A DNA stretch of 64,000 nucleotides from JABFRJ01 sp963847145 (GTDB lineage Bacteria > Pseudomonadota > Alphaproteobacteria > Rhizobiales > Hyphomicrobiaceae). The DNA is taken from NCBI GenBank assembly GCA_963847145.1, contig CAWJYN010000003.1:620001-684000 (forward strand). Reading direction: 5' to 3'. The notes below the pieces were generated by a model. That model did no database searches. It was not told the DNA's origin and saw nothing but the letters and a program-made list of their open reading frames with translations. Positions within the stretch are counted from its first letter, which is position 1. The number at the start of each line of letters is the position of its first letter. The position numbers and the translations under genes are program-made. Below, in pieces: positions 33,290 through 42,145 of this stretch.

Positions 33290-34525
33290 ATGGCCGATCA
33301 GACGAGCACTGCCGCTGCTGCAGTCCCCGCCAATGATCCGGGAAAGATTCCGCTGGTGCCGATCAGCCTGCCGAAGGCGGAGATGCACATCCATATCGGA
33401 CTGGCGCTGAGCCACGAGGTGTTTTTGCGCCGCATCCAGAAAGGCCGCACACCCATCAAAGCCGATTTTCTGATCGACCGGTCGCTGCGCTACTACGACG
33501 ACCTCGCGCAGCATCACGCGACCTACGAGCAGATGCGGCACATCACGAGCACGCCGGGCGAACTCGCGCAGGTGACACAGGACTATCTCGAGCGTATCGC
33601 GCGCGAGGGGGCGATCTACGCCGAACTCTCGTCGAGCTATCGCGATGCGAAGACGTTCGACCCGATGACGGATGCGATCGAGGAAGGCATCCGGTGCGCG
33701 CGCGCCAATACCGGCATCGAGGCGCGGATCGTGGTGACGGCCATCCGCAACTTTGGCGCCGCCCACGCCGAGGCGGCGGCCAAGCATCTGGCCAAACGCC
33801 CGCGCCCGCTGGTCACTGGCTTCGGGATGGCGGCGGAAGAAAACCTCGATCAGTTCGGCGACTATTCGAAGGCGCTGCATATTGCCTGGCACGAAGCCGG
33901 TTTAGGTCTCGCGCCGCATGTGGCGGAGCAGTACGTGCACAACGCGGTCGATTTCCTGGCGGCGATCCCGAAGGAGGCGCTGGACGCGCACGCGGATGAC
34001 CATCGCCGGCTGCGCGCAGGGCATGCCACATTGCTCCATCTGTCGTCAGACCTGATGACGCAATTCGCCGAGCATCAGATCTGCATCGAGGCGTGCCTGT
34101 CGGCGAACAAGCGCATCAATTTGCCCGAGCTGACGCGCGGGCATCAGCCGGGCGAGACGATCACAACGGCGGCCGGGCGGCGGGCGACCCTCGACAGGCC
34201 ATTGCGGACGTACTTCAAGAACCTGTGGCAGCATCCGCTGAAAGAGTATGTGGCGGCGGGTATTCCGGTGTGCCTGGGCTCAGACAATCCGCTGCTGCAG
34301 AACACCAACATCGGCAAGGAGAACTCGCTGGCGATGAAGGCGCGGCTGACGGATCTGCCGGGCGCGTTGCAAATGACAGAGAACGCCATCAAGTTCGCCA
34401 ACGTCGATATGATGACGCGGCTGGCGCTGATGCAGAAAGTCGACCTCTACCGCACATCCGTGCGCGCCGGCAAAGCACCGGCCGCAACGGCATTCGGCTA
34501 CAAGCGGGCGTTCGATACGATTTGA
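33290..34525 (+). CDS. Adenosine deaminase-like amidohydrolase with an altered active-site motif
   Basis: The 411-residue protein from ATG 33290 has the ADA-type TIM-barrel plan: LPKAEMHIHIG (metal-binding HxH), YLERIAREGAIYAELS, IAWHEAGLGLAPHVAEQYV where adenosine deaminases have H-A-G-E, GHATLLHLS, the CLSANKRINLP segment corresponding to C-P-x-S-N, and VCLGSDNPLLQNT for the last metal ligand. The His-Ala-Gly-Glu catalytic motif appears as His-Glu-Ala-Gly, so the proton-shuttle Glu is displaced by two positions. It may deaminate another purine, act on a different ring, or use a shifted Glu. It is divergent from the PfkB kinase. Confidence 0.82.
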   Translation: MADQTSTAAAAVPANDPGKIPLVPISLPKAEMHIHIGLALSHEVFLRRIQKGRTPIKADFLIDRSLRYYDDLAQHHATYEQMRHITSTPGELAQVTQDYLERIAREGAIYAELSSSYRDAKTFDPMTDAIEEGIRCARANTGIEARIVVTAIRNFGAAHAEAAAKHLAKRPRPLVTGFGMAAEENLDQFGDYSKALHIAWHEAGLGLAPHVAEQYVHNAVDFLAAIPKEALDAHADDHRRLRAGHATLLHLSSDLMTQFAEHQICIEACLSANKRINLPELTRGHQPGETITTAAGRRATLDRPLRTYFKNLWQHPLKEYVAAGIPVCLGSDNPLLQNTNIGKENSLAMKARLTDLPGALQMTENAIKFANVDMMTRLALMQKVDLYRTSVRAGKAPAATAFGYKRAFDTI

Positions 34526-34559
34526 GGGTGGGGAGTACCCAATCGCGGTGCGCACACTA

Positions 34560-35345
34560 TCAACGCAGTTGTCGCGTCAGAGACGACAAATCAACAAATC
34601 CGGTGGTCGTGAGAACGCCAGCCGTAAGCAGCCCTGCTACAACCAGAAACAAAGCGATGGGCCAGCGCGAGCGCGCCTTTTTCTTTGGAGCAGCGATAAA
34701 ACCGACGACCGGCTGAGCAGGCACGTCGACCGCCGCTGGGGGCGCTACCGTGAAAAATGCGACGGGCTCCGAGATCGCTTTCGGTGGCGAATCCACTTGC
34801 CAAGCCGGAGCTGCAACCGGTGGGGCAGGCTTCGGAGGTTTCAATGGCGCTGAAGGCGACACCTCGATATCCGATTTCAGCAGCTCGAATAGCGCGAAAG
34901 GATCAAATTCTGGCTTACCCTTTCGGGCCTCCCGTTTTGCGTCTTCCTCGGCTTTTTCGGCCTCCTTCTTCGCAATCAGTGCGCGCAATGCGGGCTCGAA
35001 GTCGAACGGCTTGACCGACTTCGGGTCGAAGGGCGGCAACACCGGCTCTGCTGTTCCGAGCGTGCGGAGCACCTTGCGGCAGGCTTCCAAATCCCAGTGG
35101 TAGATATGAGGTGGCCCATCGGCCCAAGCCTTTTTGTAACCCTTCAACACGTGATGTAGGGCACGTTCCTTGTTGCCCAGCGCCAAGCATAGTTCGGCGA
35201 GCTCGACATGTGGCGGGTCTTCTGTGGCATTGAGACGGGTCGCAATTTCGGCGGCGTCGTCCGACGCTATCAGTTGCAAACAGTGAGAGGGCATACTTCG
35301 CTTCAACATCTTCGTAAGGCGCGTGAACTTCGCGCGCCATGGCAA
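34560..35345 (-). CDS. C-terminal segment of the broken STAND gene: TPR, charged linker, membrane anchor
   Basis: This frame encodes 261 residues. It starts inside a TPR-like repeat (VELAELCLALGNKERALHHV, KKAWADGPPHIYHWDLEAC), passes through a charged coiled-coil-like stretch (ALIAKKEAEKAEEDAKREAR) and a Pro/Ala-rich linker (LKPPKPAPPVAAPA), and ends with one membrane helix, WPIALFLVVAGLLTAGVL, near the C-terminus. It is the last piece of the gene that begins at 38161; its ATG is internal and not a true start. A membrane tail on a STAND protein would place its action at the inner membrane. Confidence 0.6.
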   Translation of the reverse strand: MPWRAKFTRLTKMLKRSMPSHCLQLIASDDAAEIATRLNATEDPPHVELAELCLALGNKERALHHVLKGYKKAWADGPPHIYHWDLEACRKVLRTLGTAEPVLPPFDPKSVKPFDFEPALRALIAKKEAEKAEEDAKREARKGKPEFDPFALFELLKSDIEVSPSAPLKPPKPAPPVAAPAWQVDSPPKAISEPVAFFTVAPPAAVDVPAQPVVGFIAAPKKKARSRWPIALFLVVAGLLTAGVLTTTGFVDLSSLTRQLR

Positions 35346-36528
35346 TCGCTAGCTCAAAGGCGTCGATCGCGCGTGAATGATTGATCTTGAGATTGGAGAA
35401 GAGACTCCATCGTATTGGTGAAGAAAACGCTCTTCGTATACGACTACGGTGTTGCGCGCACGACTTCGAAGGCTCTTTGGAAGTCGGAATGCAACAAGGC
35501 GCTTTTCTCTTGCAGAGGAGTTCAATTTCGACTCTCATAATGCTTGGCGAGCATTTCGACCTTCTACTTCGTTTGCAGCAACCTGTGCAATGAGCGGCGT
35601 CAGGCGCTGTCGCGCGTACTCCAGATCTCCTCTTTCAATATCTTTATGGACTTGGTGTGATTCGTGCCAATGCAACTCGTGATGAAGTCTCCGTGAAGGT
35701 TTACAGTGCTGGCTCTTGAAGTGCTATCAGTGCCGTTTCTTGCGCAGGGCGTTTCTCACCTGAGAAAGTAAGAGAGAGATTGCCAATCCGAATCGATGAC
35801 GCTACCCAAATTGTCGTCTTCGATCTCTTGAGGAATTGAGATCTGATAGAGTTTGCGTGCTTGCACAACGTCACCAAGGCGGCGAAAGCAAATCGCTGCG
35901 TTACCTGCAAAAGTCGTCTTATTGGCGTCAGGTGCACGATCAGGGAGTGACGTCCCATCCGCCGACAAAAAACGGCTTTAATAGCGCCTGCCATTCAGAG
36001 AAGAGCTCAAGGCGAAAGAGAGCATTGTCCAATCCGTCTGTCAGCGCCTCGGCCGCATCATCAAAATGCCTTCCCAGGGTCAATGCCGTAACGATCTGAA
36101 TGCCATCGGAAAGATCTGCAAGTGAGCTAGCCTGCTCATGCTGCTCAACTGACCTTGCACGCGCATAGTCGGCGACGGCCATTCCAGTGCTGGCACTATC
36201 GTGCGCCTCTGAGTGCGTCACGAACAAAGCCACGCACCAGCGGATGCAAGTCAAATTGGCCTTTGTTGCGTTCCGCGATGACGAAGCCGCGCTTTTGGAG
36301 GTCCTGAACAGCACGGCCAAGCCACGAGTTGGCGTCGCGTAGCTCATTTGATTTCCGCCAATGGTCTGCGGCAGTCAGATAATCTTGATAAGCACGCGTG
36401 GCTTGGTCGAACCGCTCTTGCAGCTCCGCACGGCGGGTAGCAATTCTTTTCACTGCCGCTGCATTCTCATCCGTGGATTGGCGCTCTTTTTGGCCTCATC
36501 GACCAGTCGTCGCAGTCCAAAATCGTTA
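35346..36528 (-). pseudogene. Middle part of the broken STAND gene, repeatedly changing frame: winged-helix and TPR-like region
   Basis: Meaningful protein is spread over all three frames. From about 36525: VKRIATRRAELQERFDQA and RGFVIAERNKGQFDLHPLV, a winged-helix-like end of a STAND module. From about 36230 the next frame: VADYARARSVEQHEQASSL and IVTALTLGRHFDDAAEALTD (TPR-like). From about 35945: CFRRLGDVVQARKLYQIS. From about 35690: HWHESHQVHKDIERGDLEY. From about 35420: RAIDAFELAIAMAREVHAPY. Each piece is good helical repeat sequence, but at least five frame changes separate them. Confidence 0.65.
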
Positions 36529-37683
36529 TCAAAATCGGGCGGCTCTCGGCTTCTCCACAGTCTCTGGTCTCGGGGGCTTAAGTGGATTGAGATCGACCAA
36601 CACATTTCCGGCAACGCCCTGCGAAAAAAACGCTAACACGCCAAGCAACCGCTTTGCCTGGGGGTCCAACTGGTCGAACGCGCGCCGCAAAATATGCTCG
36701 CGCTTGGCAACAAGTCCTTCGAGGCGGGTCAGATCGACGGCGACTGCGCCCTGTGGATCCTCAAGCCATGCGTCGAAATCTCCTGAAACGGTCAGATGTG
36801 TTTTGACGAGGCCAGCGACCACGCCAACCATCAGCGGATGGCATTCGAAGTGTTTCTCCAGATAATCACGCAGGCGCCAGGATGTGCCTGTCACTCCGGC
36901 GTCGTTCATTAGGCGCTCGGCATCGTCGGGCTCCAGGCCCGTCAACGCATCATGGTCGACACCCGGGATTGGCTTTTTTGAGACGTTGATCAACGCCGTC
37001 GGCATGTTCCGCGTCGAGACGAGCAGCTTCGATGGCTTGGCAGCAGCCAACGCTCTCAACAAGTGTTCGTCTGCCGGCCGAACGCAATGGTTGGGGTCAC
37101 GGCCCTGCTGGTTGGGGTCGTGGTCCACGTCCTCATCGCGCATTTGCGCCTTGTCGATGCGATGATAGGCTACAAGCACGCGTTCGAGCCCATCCATTAC
37201 GAACAACCAAGGCTTCGCCTTGAGTTGCGTAAGCAGACGCGGCGTCAGCGCGGCCGTCTTCTGCCCCGAAAAGGCACTAATTGGCTGCTGCTCGATGTAG
37301 GCCAGAGCATGAACGCAGAAGTCGTTCATGCTCGCGCCATCTTCGTAGAAACTGTACCACATGCGCCCGGCCCAGACGGGACCAGCCGTGGGCGACAGCT
37401 GATCCATCCAGTGGTGGGTGACCATGCTCTTGCCCATGCCGCCGATCGCCTCGAACACCAGCAGTGGATCGGGGCCGTTAGCCCACCGATTGATGCGCGC
37501 CAGCTCCTTCACGCGGCCGACGAAGTCGTGACCCTGTGTGAACGGTTTGACGACATAGAATGCGGGCGGCGCAGGTGGTGGAAGGTCTTTCGGGCTTGCG
37601 GGGGGCGACTGAGCCGGGTTTGCGCTCGAAGCTGCGGCAGGAGTTCGCACGCTTGTCGATCGCGCTGCGTAGCTCCTGGACAT
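36529..37683 (-). CDS. STAND/NB-ARC-like NTPase segment of the broken gene
   Basis: The 384-residue frame opens with a Pro-rich linker, then FVGRVKELARINRWANG, the usual entry to NB-ARC/STAND modules, a P-loop-like EAIGGMGKSMVTHHW (Walker A GxGGxGKS), Walker B-like LFVMDGLERVLVAY and a sensor-like SKLLVSTRNMPTAL. The GLEPDDAERLM and HPLMVGVVAGLV motifs match the later helical part of STAND ATPases (the GxP-type region). These proteins are nucleotide switches that oligomerise on sensing a trigger. It overlaps the DUF4062 frame and was almost certainly one gene with it. Confidence 0.75.
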   Translation of the reverse strand: MSRSYAARSTSVRTPAAASSANPAQSPPASPKDLPPPAPPAFYVVKPFTQGHDFVGRVKELARINRWANGPDPLLVFEAIGGMGKSMVTHHWMDQLSPTAGPVWAGRMWYSFYEDGASMNDFCVHALAYIEQQPISAFSGQKTAALTPRLLTQLKAKPWLFVMDGLERVLVAYHRIDKAQMRDEDVDHDPNQQGRDPNHCVRPADEHLLRALAAAKPSKLLVSTRNMPTALINVSKKPIPGVDHDALTGLEPDDAERLMNDAGVTGTSWRLRDYLEKHFECHPLMVGVVAGLVKTHLTVSGDFDAWLEDPQGAVAVDLTRLEGLVAKREHILRRAFDQLDPQAKRLLGVLAFFSQGVAGNVLVDLNPLKPPRPETVEKPRAARF

Positions 37684-38161
37684 ACCTTGGCGCCTCCGTC
37701 AGAAAGCCTTCCCAGGACTTAAATCTGCCGACAACGCGATGAGGTTCGCCGGTTCGTTCCTTAAAGGCTTTGAGCTTGGCGCGCTTGTCCGGATCAAGAT
37801 CGATCATTTCGATTGAAAGCTCGTCGTAGGCATCATCCATCGCCAGGACGGTTATCGGAATGCCTTTGGCGACGGCGTGGTCGAACTCTAATTCAGTGAC
37901 CGACAAGTCATGCGGATTTCGCGTCTGGCATGCTCGTATCTGCCCATAACGCTGTCCAATGATGCAGACATAACCGGCCGCACTTTCGACCATCGCCAGC
38001 GAGGCATCGATCATGTCCATGTCCGACCACGTCGGATGGTCCTCCATCATCACCGCATGGAGAAAATGATCGCCGAGGACTGCCTCAAGGCGTTTGCGAT
38101 GCTTTTCGAGATCCACAAAGGTGCTTGACAGCGTGACCTTGAACAGCGGCGCGTCGAGCAT
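37478..38161 (-). CDS. DUF4062 domain, N-terminal segment of the broken STAND gene
   Basis: The ATG at 38161 starts a DUF4062 domain: APLFKVTLSSTFVDLEKHRK, HAVMMEDHPTWSDMDMIDAS, MVESAAGYVCIIGQRYG and SVTELEFDHAVAKGIPITVL cover about residues 1-150. DUF4062 has a TIR/nucleotide-binding-like alpha-beta fold and is frequently joined to STAND NTPases and TPRs. After about residue 185 the translation turns into Arg/Pro-rich text while another frame becomes sensible, so the frame changes near 37600-37650. Confidence 0.75.
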   Translation of the reverse strand: MLDAPLFKVTLSSTFVDLEKHRKRLEAVLGDHFLHAVMMEDHPTWSDMDMIDASLAMVESAAGYVCIIGQRYGQIRACQTRNPHDLSVTELEFDHAVAKGIPITVLAMDDAYDELSIEMIDLDPDKRAKLKAFKERTGEPHRVVGRFKSWEGFLTEAPRYVQELRSAIDKRANSCRSFERKPGSVAPRKPERPSTTCAARILCRQTVHTGSRLRRPREGAGAHQSVG

Positions 38162-38526
38162 GCTTCCCCCGTGCCACAGGCAATGCGGCCTTCCTATAAA
38201 ACAGCCTCTACTGAAACACGCCGCGCAAAGAATTGAAATAGTTCAGTTGCGGGTGTGGCGGTGTCGGCAAATGGAAGTCTGCCCGCCATGACACCGGGGC
38301 TTCATGCACTTGACTTTTTTTCTTCGCATCGCGCGGTATCGGCCTTGGTGGCCGGTGGGCACCCCCACGCCAGCCTTACCCACTACCCAAAAGGCAAGCC
38401 GGGCTGAAAATCAGGCGGGCTGCTGCACAAATTTTTTGCTTCGACCCGCAAATTCCGATGTTTCGGACGCCGCTCTTGGTCATAAGCTGGCGGAACAACA
38501 GGCAACAGTAACCGGACTGGCTGGAC
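38162..38526. other. Intergenic region between the divergent STAND gene and the Anbu operon
   Basis: The 365-base gap separates two divergent units, so it must hold promoters for both. I see no gene and no clear consensus promoter. Confidence 0.4.
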
Positions 38527-39954
38527 ATGACCGCGCGGCCAACATTCTTCGACGAGATGCGCTCTGGTGATGGCGCGGTGCGGCCGGTCTACGAGGCGGT
38601 GGCCCGATGGCTCGCTGAAGCACCACCCGATGCGTTGGCGAACCGGAAGCTGGAAGCCGAGCACTTCTTCCGCCGGATCGGCATCACGTTCAACGTCTAT
38701 GGCGATAGCGATGGAGCGGAACGCCTGATCCCGTTCGACATCGTGCCGCGCGTGCTGTCGGGGGCTGAATGGCAGCGGCTGGCGCTCGGCCTCGAGCAGC
38801 GCGTGAAGGCGCTGAACGCCTTCATTGCCGACGTCTACGGAGACCGTGAGATCGTGGCTGCCGGCCGCGTGCCGGAGGAACTGATCCTGCAGAACCCGGC
38901 CTTTCAGCCGGAAATGTGCGGCTTCGTGCCGCCTGGCGGCGTGCATGTGCAGATCGCCGGCATCGATATCGTCCGGGTGGATGGGGACATGTTCTATGTG
39001 CTCGAGGACAACGCGCGGACACCGTCCGGCGTCTCCTACATGCTGGAAAACCGGGAAGCGATGATGCGGCTGGTGCCGGAACTGTTTGGCAAGCTGAGGA
39101 TCGCGCCGGTCGACAACTATCCGGATGCGCTGCTGCAAACGTTGCGATCGGTGGCGCCGCGGGCTGCGTCGTCAGAGCCGACAGTCGTGCTGCTGACGCC
39201 GGGGCCGTTCAACTCGGCCTACTACGAGCATTCGTTTCTGGCTGACAAGATGGGTGTCGAACTGGTCGAAGGCCATGATCTGCAAGTCAGAGACAACATC
39301 GTCTACATGCGCACGACGCGCGGCCTGCAGCGGGTCGATGTGATCTACCGGCGGATCGATGACGAGTACCTCGATCCGATCGCTTTCAATCCGGCGTCGG
39401 CGCTTGGCGTGCCGGGCCTGGTATCGGCCTACAAAGCCGGCAACGTCACCATCTCCAACGCGCTCGGCACCGGCATCAGCGACGACAAAGCCATCTACAG
39501 CTACATGCCCGACATCATCCGCTTCTATCTCGGCGCCGAGCCGATCCTGGCGAACGTGCCCACCTGGCGCTGCCGGGAGCCTGACGCCTTGCGGCACGTG
39601 CTTGCCAACCTGCACGAACTGGTCGTGAAGGAGGTCAGCGGCTCGGGCGGCTATGGGATGCTGGTCGGCCCGCATGCGACGAAGGCCGAGCGCGCCTCGT
39701 TTGCCGCCAAGCTCAAGGCGCGGCCGGACGACTTCATCGCGCAACCGACGCTCGCGTTGTCGACAGTGCCGTGCTTCGTCGAGCAAGGCATCGCACCGCG
39801 CCACGTCGATCTGCGCCCGTATGTGCTGTGCGGCGCCGATGGCATCCGGTGTGTGCCGGGCGGATTGACGCGGGTTGCCCTCAAGGAGGGGTCGCTGGTG
39901 GTCAACTCTTCACAGGGTGGCGGCACGAAAGACACCTGGGTGGTCGAGGGGTAA
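38527..39954 (+). CDS. Circularly permuted type-2 ATP-grasp protein, first gene of the Anbu operon
   Basis: The 475-residue protein matches the circularly permuted ATP-grasp family (DUF404/DUF407): FFRRIGITFNVYGDSDGAER, FDIVPRVLSGAEWQ, YVLEDNARTPSGVSYMLENR and VVKEVSGSGGYGMLVGPHAT, the ATP-binding loop. It is followed 8 bases later by the alpha-E gene, then by transglutaminase and Anbu, a set described by comparative genomics as a probable peptide-synthesis or protein-modification operon. It should form an amide bond with ATP; the product is unknown. Confidence 0.92.
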   Translation: MTARPTFFDEMRSGDGAVRPVYEAVARWLAEAPPDALANRKLEAEHFFRRIGITFNVYGDSDGAERLIPFDIVPRVLSGAEWQRLALGLEQRVKALNAFIADVYGDREIVAAGRVPEELILQNPAFQPEMCGFVPPGGVHVQIAGIDIVRVDGDMFYVLEDNARTPSGVSYMLENREAMMRLVPELFGKLRIAPVDNYPDALLQTLRSVAPRAASSEPTVVLLTPGPFNSAYYEHSFLADKMGVELVEGHDLQVRDNIVYMRTTRGLQRVDVIYRRIDDEYLDPIAFNPASALGVPGLVSAYKAGNVTISNALGTGISDDKAIYSYMPDIIRFYLGAEPILANVPTWRCREPDALRHVLANLHELVVKEVSGSGGYGMLVGPHATKAERASFAAKLKARPDDFIAQPTLALSTVPCFVEQGIAPRHVDLRPYVLCGADGIRCVPGGLTRVALKEGSLVVNSSQGGGTKDTWVVEG

Positions 39955-39962
39955 GGCACACG

Positions 39963-40904
39963 ATGCTCTCACGCATGGCAGACAATCTCTACTGGCTTTC
40001 CCGCTACATCGAACGGGCGGAAAATCTGGCGCGCATTCTTGACGTGGCGCAGCGGCTGGCGGCGCTGCCATCGACGTATGCCGGTGCGTCGAACGAGTGG
40101 GAATCGGCGGTGGCAACGGCCGCCTGCAAAGACCTCTTCTACAAAAGCTACAGCGAGGCGACGCGGGAAAACGTCATTCACTTCATCGTCGAAAGCCCGG
40201 ACAATCCATCCTCCATCAAAGCCTGCATCGAGATTGCCCGCAGCAATGCGCGCGCCGTCAGAACCGCCATCACGAGCGAGATGTGGGAGATCATCAACGA
40301 CTGCTGGAACGACATGCACACCGCAAAGCTGGATGCGGCGTCGTCCGGGGAGCTGACGGAGTTCTTGCGCCGCATCAAGGAAGCATCGCTGCGCTTCGAC
40401 GGCGCGGCCTACCGTACCATGCTGCGCTCCGATCAATATTGGTTTCAGCGGCTCGGCACGTTCACAGAACGGGCCGACAACATGGCGCGGCTGCTCGACG
40501 TCAAGTATCATGTGCTGCTGCCCGACCAGGAACCGGTTGGCGGCGGCCTCGACTATTTCCAGTGGACTTCGATCCTGCGCAGTGTCAACGGGCTGACGTC
40601 GTTTCATTGGGTCTACCGGGAGAACATCAAGCCCTGGCTGGTGGCGGATTTTCTCATTCTGCGGCCAGAGCAACCACGATCGCTGATTTCGTGCTACCGG
40701 GCGCTCAACGAGTATCTCGACGAGATTTCTGAGGCCTATGGGCGGCAGGGGCCGGCGCAGCACATTGTCAGGGCGACACGGGCGAAACTGCAAAACACCA
40801 GCATGGAGGAAATCTTCCAATCCGGCTTGCATGAGTTCCTGACTGCGTTCATCGACGACAACGCCCGCCTTGGCGCGGCGATCTCGAAGCAATATCTAGC
40901 TTAG
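39963..40904 (+). CDS. Alpha-E domain protein (DUF403), Anbu operon
   Basis: From ATG 39963 the product has 313 residues, nearly all helical. The start MLSRMADNLYWLSRYIERAE is the family signature, repeated as LGTFTERADNMARLLDVKYH in the second half, with conserved Glu/Arg pairs. Alpha-E proteins nearly always sit next to circularly permuted ATP-grasps; no biochemical activity is established. The start lies eight bases after the preceding stop. Confidence 0.92.
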   Translation: MLSRMADNLYWLSRYIERAENLARILDVAQRLAALPSTYAGASNEWESAVATAACKDLFYKSYSEATRENVIHFIVESPDNPSSIKACIEIARSNARAVRTAITSEMWEIINDCWNDMHTAKLDAASSGELTEFLRRIKEASLRFDGAAYRTMLRSDQYWFQRLGTFTERADNMARLLDVKYHVLLPDQEPVGGGLDYFQWTSILRSVNGLTSFHWVYRENIKPWLVADFLILRPEQPRSLISCYRALNEYLDEISEAYGRQGPAQHIVRATRAKLQNTSMEEIFQSGLHEFLTAFIDDNARLGAAISKQYLA

Positions 40905-40917
40905 TTGGTTCAATTTG

Positions 40918-41742
40918 ATGCGCATCAAAGTGCAGCATACCACGACTTACCGTTACACCCAGCCGGCGACGAGCGCGCTGCAGTTGCTGCGGCTGACGCC
41001 GCGATCGCATGAGGGGCAGTTCGTGCGGAAATGGCGGGTTGGCGTCGACACAGACGCGCACCTCGACAAGAGTGCGGATGCCTTCGGCAATGTCACGCAT
41101 CTGGTGTTCCTGGATGGTCCGCTCACTGAGGTGCGGATCATGATCGAGGGCGAAGTCGATACGCTCGACACGCATGGTGTGGTGCGCGCGGCGCTTGAGC
41201 GCCAACCGCATGGCCTGTTTCTGCGTGAGACCGCCCTCAGCCGGCCGGGGCCGGAGCTGCAGCAGTTTGCCCGCGAAACCATGGCCGCGCAGGACGGCAC
41301 CGTGATCGCGACGCTGCATGCCTTGAACGCGCGCATCTACGGCGAATTCGCGTTTCAGATCGGCGCGACGACTGCCGAAACGACGGCGCAGCAGGCCTTT
41401 GCTGCGAAAGCCGGCGTCTGTCAGGACTTCGCGCATGTGCTGATCGCGGCGGCACGCTGCCTGCGTATTCCGGCCCGCTATGTCAGCGGCTATTATCTGC
41501 GCACCGACCGCACCGACCAAGAGGCCGGGCATGCCTGGATGGAAGCCTTTGTTCCTGATCTCGGCTGGGTTGGGTTCGACCCGGCGCAGGGCGTGTGCGT
41601 GTCCGACCGCTACGTGCGTGTCGCGATCGGCGCTGATGCCCGCGACGCAGCACCCGTGCGCGGCGCGCGGACCGGCGGCGGCCGGGAGGATCTCGACGTC
41701 ACCATTCAAGTCGCCCAAGGCCGCGCCATGGCGCAGGAGTGA
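40918..41742 (+). CDS. Transglutaminase-family cysteine protease, Anbu operon
   Basis: From ATG 40918 the product has 274 residues. After a beta N-terminal domain (the typical VQHTTTYRYTQPATSALQLL) it has the transglutaminase-fold catalytic core: Cys in AAKAGVCQDFAHVLIAAAR, His in QEAGHAWMEAFVPDLGWVGF and Asp in VGFDPAQG. It is cytosolic (no signal peptide). Domain and position are the same as in other Anbu operons, where it is thought to process or cross-link peptides. Confidence 0.93.
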   Translation: MRIKVQHTTTYRYTQPATSALQLLRLTPRSHEGQFVRKWRVGVDTDAHLDKSADAFGNVTHLVFLDGPLTEVRIMIEGEVDTLDTHGVVRAALERQPHGLFLRETALSRPGPELQQFARETMAAQDGTVIATLHALNARIYGEFAFQIGATTAETTAQQAFAAKAGVCQDFAHVLIAAARCLRIPARYVSGYYLRTDRTDQEAGHAWMEAFVPDLGWVGFDPAQGVCVSDRYVRVAIGADARDAAPVRGARTGGGREDLDVTIQVAQGRAMAQE

Positions 41743-42145
41743 TGGCATTGGCGGCGTCGCGGATTGCGACGGCCATCGCGCGACACAAATGTACTAGTGT
41801 CCTCTATTCGTCATCCCGGCGAAGGCCGGGACCCACGGCAACGCGCCCGTGGCCCGCGCGAGCAAGCGTGGACGATGTGAGAATGATAGCCAGCGCCGCT
41901 TTCGCTCGGGAATCCCATCGCCAATCAGCTTGCCGTGGGTCCCGGCCTTCGCCGGGATGACGAGGGGGTGGAGTGCGTCCGTCCTTTTTCCGAGCTGCCG
42001 TGCTGGGCTGCTGACGGCGGTTAGATTTGGCCACATCATTGAACCGGGTCACCGCCATCCCCCGGCGATCCCGCGGCGAGAGGTGCCAATTCCAAAACGT
42101 TGGTGTATGCCCGCACCGGTGTGAAATCGGGAGCGCGGCCTATCT
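41743..42145. other. Intergenic region in the Anbu operon, filled by a REP-like inverted repeat
   Basis: The 403 bases between the transglutaminase and Anbu genes hold no gene. Most of the stretch is the 33-base inverted repeat with its 88-base loop. The insertion splits what is otherwise a compact operon, so Anbu may rely on its own promoter in the last 180 bases. Confidence 0.6.
41809..41962. repeat. Perfect 33-base inverted repeat of the CCCGGCGAAGGCCGGG family
   Basis: The arm at 41809-41841 begins CGTCATCCCGGCGAAGGCCG and ends CCCACGGCAA; its exact complement is at 41930-41962. Each arm itself contains a short palindrome (CCCGGC...GCCGGG). The family is a common dispersed element in alphaproteobacteria. 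The 88-base loop encodes nothing recognisable, so it is not an insertion sequence. Confidence 0.9.

Noticed and set aside
41809..41962. Small insertion sequence or MITE with terminal inverted repeats
   Set aside because: The 88-base interior has no gene, no target-site duplication is obvious, and the arms match a dispersed palindrome family instead.
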